Assembly (NCBI GenBank): GCA_947650285.1
Contig: CANTFL010001373.1
Coordinates: 113,187-177,186 of the forward strand
Source: Hyaloperonospora brassicae
Lineage: Eukaryota > Oomycota > Peronosporomycetes > Peronosporales > Peronosporaceae
DNA length: 64,000 nucleotides
Direction of reading: 5' to 3'
Of this stretch, positions 46,982 through 57,883 are shown one piece after another. How positions within the stretch are numbered: the stretch's first letter is position 1; each line of letters opens with the position of its first letter. Under the pieces are notes generated by a model that ran no database searches, was not told the origin of the DNA, and saw nothing but the letters and a program-made list of their open reading frames with translations. A program made the position numbers and the translations under genes.

Positions 46982-47660
46982 TCAAACGTATCGGCGTGAG
47001 CGGTGATATGTGATGAGCAAGAACCAAAACATTTCTTGCTTGAGCGAGTCCCCCCTCCTTAACTCAGAGTCACTCTGTATGAGGGCAGGCATACGTGGGT
47101 GGCGTAAGCCATTCACGTAGAACGGTGTATGCGTCGTGGACGCATGCCCGGAGTAGTTGATGGCGAATTCGACCATCGGCACAAATTACTTCAACTCGAG
47201 AACGAGTTAACATATCCTCAAAGTATCTCTTCGAGGACACGGTTTACCGCTGTGTCTACCCTCTGTTTTTGGATGGTCAGAGGTTGACATTTTAAACCGT
47301 GTTCATAAAGTGCGGAACACGGATTGCCAAAACTCCTCCGTGATCCGAGGATCACGGCAGGAAACGAGTTCACGAGGTAATTCATAAAGTTGGAATATCG
47401 TATCGATGAAGACACGCGCACAGCCTTGAGCCCCGATCGACTCGAGCGCAGCAGCAATATACACTATCATGCTGAAACGATCGACAAACACCAGAATAAT
47501 AATATTCTTGGGAGTGGCTTTGGGAAACCCGAAGACAAAGTCCATGTAAATGGACTGCCAGCACTCTGCCGGGACAGGTGGATACTGTAAGGTTGCACGG
47601 GATGAAGGACTAGGATTCACCCGATTACGAGCCTCGCAAGCACGAGTGTACTTGCGCACA
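46982..47660 (-). pseudogene. Integrase catalytic core, broken
   Basis: The first catalytic Asp (IYMDFVFG, codon 47542-47540) and the second (SCRDPRI, codon 47353-47351) are present. The third acidic residue, expected in a TER-like motif before VNRVLEE (about 47260), reads TAV and is lost. Frames switch near 47300-47457 and again before MPMVEFAIN at 47182. Integrase would insert the element's DNA into chromosomes; this copy cannot. Confidence 0.75.
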
Positions 47661-48179
47661 AACTGATTCTGGTGGGGGCAGTAAAAGTCACGACTTACCG
47701 TAAGCTAAGTCTTTCCCCTACCAAGATGTCCACCTGTTGGGGCATCGTGACAATCATACATGATGCGCAAACGCAAATTGTTTTGAGCGGGAACGACGAC
47801 CCGAGGCTTGTCGCCGGCAACGGCTGTTTAGTTCAGCAACACGTTGCGTGTTGTGTACCGATCCAATGAGGAACGGCACAAAACCGGTAAATGTTTCAAA
47901 GATTTACGAGATAGATTCACCAGATGTTCCTTCAAGCGCAGAAGATCCTTGTCTTCTGCGTAGACATTCCCTATGTCGTTAGGTAACATTGACGACGGCA
48001 CACTAAATGTACGTGTCGCAATAGTGGACTTATCTTCACTGTTCGATTGCGCGCTTGGCTTGAATTCGGGTCGGTGCGAAAGCGCATCAGCGACGATATT
48101 AGGTCGAATGGATTGTATTCGACCGTGAAATTATACTCCGAAAAAAGAACAGTCATCTTCTATTCTTTTTAAAAGGTGG
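47661..48179 (-). pseudogene. RNase H / integrase linker region
   Basis: Degraded stretch between RNase H and the integrase core. A frame at 48156-47971 keeps FSEYNFTVEYNPFD, the region after RNase H in gypsy polyproteins. The integrase zinc finger is not clearly readable. Confidence 0.5.
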
Positions 48180-48470
48180 GGACTGTTCACGGCCGTTCGT
48201 AATGACGCATGGTTCGTATAGACGATGAATAGTCTATCTCTTAAGATATAGACACGAAACTGAGCCAGAATATATTTCATGGCAAGGAGGTCCTTGTCAT
48301 GCACTTAGTGATTACGCCCAGCTGCTGGTAGCTGGCGCGATTGATAGAAATTGACGCGCTCTGCGCCATCTGTATCAGATTGCTACAACGCACAACCTAT
48401 TGCAAAATCACTGGCGTCACAGACCACATGGAATGGTCTGCCCTGGTCTTCAATCGCTAGTATGAGCGAC
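48180..48470 (-). pseudogene. RNase H domain, active-site residues altered
   Basis: Minus-strand translation has RPFHVVCDASDFAIGCAL, then a stop, QSRQLPAAG, a second stop, VHDKDLLAMKY and YTNHASLRT. The first acidic residue remains. The position normally occupied by Glu in KELLA is Asp, and the Asp of YTDH is Asn. Two nonsense codons interrupt the frame. Confidence 0.7.
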
Positions 48471-48519
48471 AGATCTAGATCTGCTTGATACCTTCATTTG
48501 AACGCTGCCAGTCAGCGTT

Positions 48520-49447
48520 CTATGAACACTTCACATTTTTGTTAAGTAAACAAGAAAGATGCACAGTCATCTCGGCGTAGTTGCGCGAGTACTTGTGCAA
48601 GTACGCCGCTAGCCCAAGGAACTTACGAAGTAATATGACATCGACTGGCAAAGGCCAATCGGTAATCGCTCTAATCTTTTCGGGATCAAGGCGTACGCCG
48701 TGTTTACCCACGATGCACCCAATAAGTGGTTTTTCGCTAGCCGCGAATATACACTTCTTGAGGTTGGCGTATAGCTTATGATTGCGCATAAGTTGAAGAG
48801 CCCGACGAACGTGAGTTCTGTGAATTTATACGTCCGTCTTTTCGTCCATATCCCGGCGACAAACGAACACATCGTAAAATTACTCGGTGCGAAATCCCGC
48901 ACCGGTCTCAACAGATTTGTAACACATCTGTTGAATGTTGCATGGGCGTTACTCAGCCCCTGTGACATTCTATCCACTCCCACAGCATACATCTGGGGTT
49001 GCGCACAGCTGTGTACTGGATGACCCATTCACGCATGATGATTTGATAGCATCCATCTATCAGATCAATGGACGAGAAGATGGTACTCTTTGAAATACCA
49101 TCTATGATTAAGTCCTTCCTCGGTATCGGCGTCTGGGCCGGTACCGATGCAGCATTCAATTTGTTGAATGCGTGCATTATCCCTCATTCTCCTGTGCCCT
49201 TTTGCACACATAAGATTGAAGAGCTGTGAGTGGAAGTCGATTCTCTCACATGGCCCGCTGCAAAGCGATCGGCATAGAGCTTGTCGATCGCTAGTACTTG
49301 TTCATGAGGCAGTGGACACTGCTTCATGACACAGTACTTAGAGCCCGGTTTGAGCTCGATCTCGTGTCGATTGCCTTTGTCCTTAGGCAGTTCGTGTGGC
49401 AAAGATTTGACGAACACATCCTTGAATTTGATCAAATCCTTATACAA
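48520..49447 (-). pseudogene. Reverse transcriptase, several frames
   Basis: Consecutive minus-strand pieces give the RT order: a segment ending SILCVQKGTGE (49447-49184), LNAASVPAQTPIPRKD...SSIDLIDGCYQI (49177-48953), SNAHATFNRCVTNLLRPVRDFAPS (49028-48880) and the thumb segment with LIGCIVGKHGVRLDPEKI (48789-48520). The catalytic YxDD box, expected about 48870-48882, is destroyed by an indel; the sequence there reads SNFTMCSF or, one frame over, YDVFV. It is therefore inactive. Confidence 0.8.
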
Positions 49448-49468
49448 AAGATTTGCCTCAAGCGACTC

Positions 49469-50509
49469 CTAGGATTGAGACGTGTATCGTTCAATCCGAG
49501 TCTTCTCATCGAGGACTTTTTGTCCATCGATGAGCTGCTGAGAACCCGTTTGCTCGCAGCAAATACTGTTGCCGATTAAATATGGATGACGTACCCATCC
49601 CCTGTGATGAGTATGCAGATCTTCTTGACTTTGCCACAACGCAGATCGCGCAAGAACCGTTTCGGTTTTAAGCGTTGCCAATTGATTTATCTCCAAAGTT
49701 AACTTCGGAGGCACAACCAGATCAAGCGTATCAGCGCCTACGCTTAATTCGTCATTGACCAAGACACTCAACGTCTCGATTACTTCCTGGGAAGTCACAT
49801 CCACATGATCCAGGAGAGCTTTCTCCACAATGTAGTGATCATCTACATTTTGTTCTTGTACAGTCGTATTAACGACCGTACCGCAAGTGAGGCCATCGCA
49901 ATCACTTTCAGTACATCCACACGCTTGTAGATGCTTCATGACGTTCATCAGATGGCCGACTGATGAACAAGAGTCAGTCATCTTCACGGATCGATGCTGC
50001 CAGATCATTTTTGGCTCGTACCTTCTGAGCCAAGGTAATCCCAGGACGACATTAGATTTGTCATCCAGATCCAGTACGATGAAGTCATCATCGTACTGTT
50101 CACCTTCTAATGTGGAGTGGATTCGTACCACACGTTTCTAAACAGTTGTCTATGCGTATGTTGCAAGGCGCACCGTCATTCTCGGTAGGGGGATGTCGCG
50201 CTCAACGAACTTGAGTCTTCCAGCCTCTAGTGAACGACGACGAACAAAGTTGTTCGACGCCCCACAGTCAACCAGAGCACGAAGCGACAAATCATTTGTC
50301 GCTTCCAACTTCAAGGTGATGAGCGAAACGTCATCACCAGGTACAGAGACACACAATGATTGTGTATCTGGAGCAACTTTCGTCAAGAGATTTGCAAATT
50401 CTCTTGAGGTTGCTGGATCAGAAGGGCGTTTGGATCCTGCTGACTCCGACCACTTTTTGATGGTCTGCTTCGCTGTTGCGGTTTGCAACAGTGTTGGAAC
50501 TACGTCCAT
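49469..50509 (-). pseudogene. Retroviral-type aspartic protease region
   Basis: One frame, interrupted by stops at about 50150 and 50138, holds RALVDCGASNNFV (Asp codon 50269-50267), the active-site pattern of gypsy proteases (here DCGA in place of the more common DTGA/DSGA), and later DDKSNVVLGLPWLRRYEP, the flap-to-helix end of the domain. The remainder to 49469 is the variable linker to RT. Confidence 0.7.
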
Positions 50510-50651
50510 TGCTCTTTTTAGCAGATGGTCGATGATTTTGCTCAGTACTGTTTCGTATTGGGCACGGGGTACAACACTCTTAATCGTATTGTCCTAACTT
50601 CTTACAGCGATTGCGCTTTTGCGATCGCTTGTTGTTTGAAGAGTGAGGTCT

Positions 50652-51464
50652 CTAGCTCTCAACAAACGAGAGTTCTATTGGTTCTATACCATCAGTATCT
50701 TGTCGTATCGGTGGAACATAAGAGATCGAGCTAGCATGAGCTTGTCTCATGCTATAGTCTTCCTGTTCCGCAGCTGCGGTTGCTTGTTCAAGCGTACCCA
50801 TATTCGAAACGGAACAGGTGGTTTCTGACGGGCCCATCTGCGAGCCCTTGGATAGATACAGTAATCAACGTTTGTTAATTTACCGTGTTAGCAGTTATAC
50901 TACTCTCGAGGAGTCGTATATGCTGAGCGTAAATGTGCAAATCACGCTTACCCTGTTTGAGTATCACGGCTCTGATCGAGCCCTGAACTCAGCCCGTGGC
51001 GGTTCAAACGTTTTTTAGTTGAGGCTTATAGGATTCCAGCGACGCAAAAGCATATGGGTCGCGGATCTCTAGCCTTAAGGCCCAAGTCTTGGCACGTCCT
51101 GCCAAGTGGATTTGAGCAAACGTTATTTTCATTTGCTCATCGTCGATACGACGTGCCTTATGGATCTCTCTAGTTCGACGGACCATAACAAGAGGGAGTC
51201 TTAATCGACTCATTTGTGCTTGGAGAGGTCAACTTTCAAGATTTCGAGGCGACGCGTGTGTGTCGTCCCACCTAAAGCAGCATTGACTTGCTGCTGTCTC
51301 AACTGCTCAGCCTGTTGAGAGCCTTGCTGGTGAAGCAAGGCTACTTTCTCTCGTTCGGCGCCAAGTTCATGTTGAATGAACCTGGCGATGGCGGCATGTT
51401 GTTGGTCTCTGTCAAGAGATTCCAACATGGCGGTAACGTCAATGTCGCCCACGGTAGAGCTCAT
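50652..51464 (-). pseudogene. Gag capsid region, fragmented
   Basis: 51464-51210 begins MSSTVGDIDVTAMLE and has a Gln-rich coiled coil (LLHQQGSQQAEQLRQQQ). 51213-51004 continues with ARRIDDEQMKITFAQIHLAGRAKTWAL, the conserved capsid helix pattern of oomycete gypsy elements. A third piece (50837-50652) is the C-terminal end. Frames are shifted at about 51210 and lost between 51000 and 50840. Confidence 0.65.
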
Positions 51465-51605
51465 ACGTCCTACTGCACTCCATTATATGTCAACTAACTG
51501 CTTACAGCATTTACACGTGGCGTGAAAGCTTTTCTCATCATCCAAAGTGTTCATGCTGAATGAAATGATCGTGTTATGTTAAACGGACAACGAAGTGCTT
51601 CCAGG

Positions 51606-52051
51606 TGTAACGGGGCACGCTCTTGTCAGATGACTGACAAGATCTTGTGTAAACCGAACACAAAGCTGCGTGCTCCCGATGTCACGTACACGTGGAGAGG
51701 AAGCGCAACCGAAGCAAACAGAACCCGAAAGCTCTATCTGAGCGAAAAGTAGAACTGTAATTTATATAGTTTGTTTCTTCAATAAACCGTCTTGGTCTTC
51801 ATCTAACTATATTCAACTACAATATAGTATGTGGGTTTCTTGCTCACCACCGATTGCACGCGTCCAGCAGCGATAGGTGGTTAATTTAGTTGATGTACAC
51901 GGTACGTCAACCAAGAAGTAGAGCAACCACGAATATTACCCTCAGAGGTAATATTCTGACAACATCACCTCTTGTCGAGTAATGTTAATTAAATATTATC
52001 CCAATAAAATACATTGGTATCAATTTCATGTGACGCGCTCACCCCGTCACA
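51606..52051 (-). mobile_element. LTR family B, third copy (possible 5' LTR or solo LTR)
   Basis: 446 bp, TGTAACGGGG...CCCCGTCACA. The flanks CCAGG (51601-51605) and ACAGG (52052-52056) match at four of five bases, which favours a solo insertion. Against that, TGG starts two bases inside its right-hand end as read on the minus strand, and gag follows 140 bp later, as for a 5' LTR. It shares a CTTGTCAG/CTGACAAG hairpin at its start and the GCGCGTCCAGCAGCGAT-type block with the 38.3 kb copy. Confidence 0.75.
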
Positions 52052-55000
52052 ACAGGGCCAACAAACATCTTTGGCTAATAAGGCACGTCCAGCCATCAAG
52101 ATAGGCTTCATCACTTTGTCCATTGTTCGTGCGACTTCGTTTAAACCACGACTGCTAGAGAACAGTCGTGGTCCAGACAAAGATGCACGAAAGATGGACA
52201 AAATTAGGAAGACATACAGCGCGACTAAGCATTGAAATGCATGCATTGTACAAAAATTTAACGAGGCTAGTCTTATCAGACTTACAGCATGTATACGCTG
52301 CTGTGAGGTCGCAGGACGGTGGATTGAGTAAGACAAACAACTTTGCTAAACGTTCGCAAGCCCATGTGTGATCACAAGCGAAGCAAGTTAGCGAGAGTAA
52401 TTTTTACTATCTCACACGAAACAAGCATGTCAATGAAGCCAATCGTCCTCTTCTGAGAGCGACAAACAAATTGAATGATGCATGCGTAGCAAACAAATCT
52501 CCGGAAGTCAGCGGTGTGTTCACATAGCGACAGTGCAGGTGCGTGTGGACAGAAGTGTAGCCTGTCAAAATCAATGCTGATGAGCCGAGAGGTCTCATAT
52601 AGCAATGGCGGTGGCAGGTGGACCCAAACTTTTCCGCAGTAGACAGAAAGGCAGATCACGATCTTGTTGATTGTTGACATTGTTTGAATCAAGAGAAGTA
52701 AATATACACGTAAACAGACAGAATAACAAGCACGTAAGCCCTGCAATGGCTGTGCTATACACAATTACCGTGCACTACAACAACAATTCAAAAAGTCGCT
52801 ATCGGAAAATTGGAGTTCGTATCCATACATCTTGACAGCACGCAATCATGTGTTGTTTCACCACGGAATTGGAGCATTCATCATGAGATGCCATGGAATG
52901 GAGAACGTCACCCCGGTTACACATAATCGGGGTGTGCTCGTCTGAGATGAACTGGGTTATGATTCATTGAATCGGTTAAACAAAAGTGATGATAAAAATA
53001 CGGATAGCGCAAGCTAGTACTGGTACGATCGCTGCGTTTTATAACCAACTTGCATCCGATAGCGTCAGGTCTATTAATGTGATGTATTTATATCTCACGG
53101 ACTCGTGCCAAATGGCGTATGCATACCAGATGATGGGTTACAAAAGTTCTATTTAACTGTCCGCTGTATGGCCTTGATACATCGGGCATGTACGTATTTG
53201 CTTCATTTCGTCCATTTTGTCACGACATATAGCAACGCGCTAATTCATTTACCGACTATGTCTACATTTTATGAAGTGGTTTTATATATCTGTACCTACT
53301 TGACGCATCCAACATTCGAGTGTATTTCGGTGAGAAAGCTTTTTGTCTTCGAGCCAAATTTGTTCAGTTTTTAGTACATGGAGACTTCGTGTCCCATACG
53401 CTACGGCGTTTTACGCAATCAGAGATGGCGAAATCTATAAGTAATTTTCTGGCTTGCGCGCTTGACCGGTGACTTCCAAACAAGCCGTGTACTCGCTATC
53501 CAGTTCACTTCGTCGTATGAATTAAATTTCATGTTTCTGAGTGCTTGCAGCGATATGCAACTGAACAGTAATCAAGATCATGCAACAATACGCATAGCCG
53601 TTGATTCTTTCGACATCTTTCGTCAAAGGTACAGATCAAAAAAGCAGTATTGACCAGGCGTTAGATCTGCGACTTAACGGGATTAGGCGTCATCACTAAC
53701 TTACCGGGTGGTAAAGAGTAGACGCGCCATAAAGGTGGATGTAGATGACCGCCGGATGGCATTGGATAGTTCTGCATGTCCGCCGTCATGTAGAGTTATA
53801 GAGCTCGGAAGTAAGAGCAGCATATATCGTTGTGCAAGCTTGAGTGTAAATTAGTCTCACGGTGTGAAAAAAGTGACGCAGTCAACAAATAGAAGTTCGA
53901 TCGATCTGACACGACAGCTACCTTCCAATAACTAGGCACGAGTTTAAAGACGTTATGAATAAAAGGGATACCGATACTTCGATGAAGACACCCCCACGCG
54001 TTATAATACAAACATATGCAACGGAAACCGCATTACGTCTTGTCATCCTCGATAACTTAATGTATTTCTGTCCGTCTTTCGGTGGCTGTAGCGCTCGAGC
54101 CATATTCACATTGTGCTTCGTAAGGTCAAGTCGTCATCTCAGTAGAATAATGGAAAGACCGTTGTGAAACACCGTAGAAACGACAAGTGTTGCAATTTTC
54201 TAAAGCGGGTCAACAGGAGCAGTATTGTGATAGGTTGAGTTGGCTACGATTTGCCTGGACGAATTTAGTCAGCGTAGTTATATTTCTAAGGATACAAATT
54301 TACAATATTGATCTTGCGAGTCAATGTTTATGGAACATTTCCTGTAGAGGTGATAACTAATGCCCCGCCATTACTGAGTAACGAAGCCGTGGTATCAGCC
54401 AAACAAAGCACCAAATGTTGCAGGACGCGCGCAATGGACGGTGAGCGAGATTCTACAATGGAAGTTTTAACTTTAAAGTAGGAAACGCAAGATAAAAAAT
54501 AGTTTATTTACGAGTTTTCATTTTATCAAATGTTCAGTTTTAGTTTTCTTTTCGTTTAAGCAATACCTGCTTAGCTTTCACTTCCTGTGCACGCACGATT
54601 CACGGAATATTCAATTTTGCGCAACCATATCCTCATTATATAAGACTTAATCCTTCTTATTTTTCTAAAATTGAATTTATAGTAATAATTATAACAAAGT
54701 GTACTCCATCACGATTAGGCTTTGGATGGCATTGTGACGTACAAAGTAGTTTCATATATATGCCACGATAAATTTACCCATTTGGCAAGATAATGGTATC
54801 TCGCTACTCAGGGACCTCATCTACATCAACATCAGTGTAATAGTAGCACCTATTGTATCTCCTCGCCATTCAAGAGTTGTAATGGAGTGACTATGGAGTG
54901 GGAATCTGCTTACATTTAAAAGCACGACTAGGTCATACTCGGACGAGAAATTAAAAGATCAGTTTGTGTTAAAGTTTACATTCTGTCGATGAAAGGTGTA

Positions 55001-55235
55001 ATTGCGTCAAACGAAAAATTCATCGCAAAAAATATACTCGACGAAGTAAAAGATCACTTGGCCATCCTTTAACGATATACGTTTGCATCCTGATACATAT
55101 ACGTGTAAAGTGATCTTCATTATACAAGCATTGCTTCTAGAATGAATTGTGTGTTACTATTGGAGGAATCAGAACACAAATGTATGCAATACTCGCTTTT
55201 ACAGCAAAATGAGCGCATCATCCGCAATATACAAT
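52052..55235. other. AT-rich spacer, nothing recognised
   Basis: 3.2 kb with short frames only. A small inverted pair of LTR-end-like sequence (ACCCCGGTTACA...TCGGGGT, about 52911-52934) may be the last trace of another family B end. Confidence 0.4.
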
Positions 55236-55430
55236 GGCTTTTGTTATTCATCACTCACCTTTTCAATAATCAGCACCCACCCCAAAAATTAGGGCCTCTG
55301 ATTGGTCCAAGTAGCGAATCAGAACTTAACATTCATCGAATTCCCTGACCCTAACAAATATACACCTTGCGCTACCATTTTGACCACCTTTCTTCTCTTT
55401 TAACCCACAATGAACAACCTTGCACCCCCT
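55236..55430. repeat. Left terminal inverted repeat of MULE copy 2
   Basis: It starts GGCTTTTGTTATTCATCACTC and ends near TTGCACCCCC. It pairs with 57686-57883. Confidence 0.85.
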
Positions 55431-55694
55431 AATATCAACGATTTGCCTCTCACAATAATCTTCTAGACAGAGCAAATGCATAGTGTTTAACAAACTGCCT
55501 AGTCAGTGTCTGCACAACAATACTACCCCTAAATTAATCAGTTCCAAATTATCTAAGTCAAATAACGGGGGTTGCTATTTCGAGAAATACCTGTCATTAG
55601 AGCTTTAAATTCGTCAAAATTACAAATTATAGACTTCTAGACCTACGCCAGACGGTATAACTACCAGTAAAGTTAAATCTACTGGTCCTTGTGG

Positions 55695-57484
55695 TCATGA
55701 TAGACGACACGTGCGAGCATCATGGCCGGTTGCTTGGCAGATCCGACATCGTTGGAGCCGCACTGAAGCACCCAAAGCAGGATCCACTTGCTTAAACAGC
55801 GATGGTAGTCGCTGTGTTGACCCCGTTGGACGACCACGTGTCTGCACTCCTACTGGATCAAGGATGTAGGTCTCAGGGACTGCCAAAACATGGCCAAGGA
55901 GAATGCGCTTGCAATTGTTTAGGTCATCGACATACTCGTATGCAATCGTCTTCAATGCTGTATGGATTGCAACTGAAGAGGTCACGACCGTCACATCATA
56001 TAAAATTGGTGGCTGTACCAGCCATCAATTTTAATCGAAATCATTGATCGATAGTGGTACAACTTGATGACAAAATGCATGGACACAAGGATATTCCATT
56101 GAAGATTTCAACAAGCCTAACAGTGAAAGTTAGCAGTCTGTCGCAGTCAGTCCATGCAAAATTGTCGAAGTCTTCATACATTGGCAATCCCTATCATCTT
56201 CTAGCCGCTGCTGGTATTGCTGATGCGCAGCACGCAGGCCTGTTACCGAAATCTTTCCTATCACCGGTGAGAACATCGGAACAAGCTGCATGTATACAAT
56301 AGCACGCTGCTGTGCATTTTTCTGCACAACAACAACAAGCTGACCTTCATAAGCAAGGTGAACAGCCTAATCCACTTATTGTGGATCACCTGCAATAAGT
56401 GAGTTGTCAGGAAGACACGGTAGTGAATGATCGATGTATCATACAACTTACTTGTTGACACAGAAATTCATTTCTTTTGAGCAGCATGGGCACTCTCTTC
56501 GCGTGATGTCGCAACGTGGTCATGATGGCGTTTATCGTGAAGGAAAGCAGCGACAAGTCTCTCCTGAAACGTTAGCCAAGTCGTCTCAACATAGCGCATC
56601 GAGACTGCAGGGAAGGTAGCATGCATAAATCCATGTTGAGTTTCATAATATTTCATGGTTGTGGCAGCAACCAGTCTGTTCCAAGATTTGTTGAACTCTT
56701 CCCATGTCTATAAAGTTTTGAATGTTGACCCCTGCTTGGCCAACATGTGTTTGCTGACATGCCAGCGGTATAGCAAGCAATGCGCGTTCGGAAACGTCTC
56801 GGCGAGTGCGCTCATCATTGCAAGCTCCTTATCAGTGACAAAGGTGAGTGCTGTGCCTAGTCCATACGCCTGAAAAACTTCTCGAATATGGCGCATTGCT
56901 AACCGGTAGTCGGCCGAAGTCTCGTTCCGCATGGAATAGTACGCAAAGTTAAAGGTGCCGTTTGTTGCTGTGACAACAACAATGTGGAGGAGAGGGAGTT
57001 CATATCTGATGGTTTTGTATGTTGTGTAAATCAACCACATACAACCAGCACTGTACTTTCGACGAATCTCCTTTGCCGATGGGGAGATTATCAGCAGGGG
57101 ATCAAGCTGCTGTTGTGGGTCAACCTGAGAGAAGTAGTCACTTGCTTCCAAAGAGTCCAAGAGAGCTGTTAGTGGAAAGCGGCCCGCCAGTATTCCTATA
57201 CGTTCTGCGTGAAGCAGGTTATAAACTTCGTGAGATGTGGCCAAGGCATCATGGTTTTGCCGCAGTGAGGTAACTATGCGGCCAGGTGTCACTCTAGCAC
57301 GTGTTTGAGCCAAGAATTCTTGCCGAGCTTCCCATGTCAAATTGCGCCCTTTTCGATGGGCAGACCGGTAGGCAAATGGCTCGTGGTTGTTCTCTACATT
57401 GGAAACTTGTACCTGCCAATCTCCAGCTTCTCCTTGCCATATACTGGCCTTGAACAAACCGCCAGTGCTGCGGGTGGACGACAT
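55695..57484 (-). pseudogene. MULE transposase, interrupted
   Basis: The first frame (57484-56708) has an N-terminal FAR1-like region, a helical middle and the start of the MULE DDE domain: YKTIRYELPLLHIV, then FVTDKELAMMSAL with the second Asp, and CLLYRWHVSKHMLAKQ. The first catalytic Asp, expected just before TYKT, reads Tyr (LIYTTYKT). After a single in-frame stop the same frame continues at 56656-56468 with TSREESAH, where the third acidic residue lies. Later pieces (56327-56130, 55994-55695) give a C-terminal GRPTGS basic motif and a zinc-knuckle-like C..C....GH....C end. MULE transposases cut and insert the element through its inverted repeats. The loss of an active-site Asp and several stops make this copy dead. 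Confidence 0.75.
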
Positions 57485-57685
57485 ACGCTAGCAAAGTCTA
57501 GCACTTGGGGGTATGACTGGGGGGGGGGGTTCGACAGGGAGCAAACAAGAATCACAGTTTTACATCACCTTTTTCCTATTACCGACCCTTTTGGTGTGTT
57601 TGGTAACAACAACATAGCCTCTCAGCTGCGCATGAGCATCAATTGCGGATCTTACCTCTTCCAGGGAAGCGTATGCAAGCTGCTG

Positions 57686-57883
57686 GGGGGGGTGCAAGGC
57701 TGTTCAATGTGGGTTAAAATAGAAGAAAGGTGGTCAAAATGGTAGTGCAATGTGGTTTTTGTTAGGGGTTAGGAAAGTCGTTGAATATTAAGTTCTGATT
57801 CGCCACTTGGACCAATCAGAGGCCCTAATTTTATGGGGTCGGTACTGGTAAATGAAAAGGTGAGTGATGAATAAAAAAAACCC
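57686..57883. repeat. Right terminal inverted repeat of MULE copy 2
   Basis: Reverse complement starts GGGTTTTTTTTATTCATCACTC and runs to TTGCACCCCCC. Mismatches against the left repeat are scattered substitutions and one-base indels. Confidence 0.85.

Larger units (their letters stand above)
44334..51605 (-). mobile_element. Decayed chromodomain Ty3/gypsy retrotransposon
   Basis: Read on the minus strand the order is gag (51464-50652), aspartic protease (50509-49900), reverse transcriptase (49447-48520), RNase H (48470-48180), integrase (47660-46980), an integrase C-terminal SH3-like part (46931-46500), a chromodomain (46066-45905), a long untranslated or antisense-coding region, a polypurine tract and the 3' LTR. 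This is the Ty3/gypsy gene order, and the chromodomain places it with chromoviruses. Numerous stops and frameshifts, and loss of several catalytic residues, make it non-functional. Whether the LTR at 51606-52051 is its own 5' LTR is uncertain: it is followed on the minus strand by TGG two bases in, as a primer-binding site would be, but it resembles the 38.3 kb solo LTR more than the 3' LTR and has its own near-match flanks. Confidence 0.85.
55236..57883 (-). mobile_element. MULE DNA transposon with ~195-bp terminal inverted repeats (copy 2)
   Basis: 55236-55430 and the reverse complement of 57686-57883 match along about 195 bp, including TTAGGGCCTCTGATTGGTCC and CCATTTTGACCACCTTTCTTCT. The flanks TATACAAT (55228-55235) and TGTATGAT (57884-57891) differ only by transitions and may be a worn target duplication. 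The interior holds a minus-strand MULE transposase with stops, so the element is complete in outline but inactive. Confidence 0.85.
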
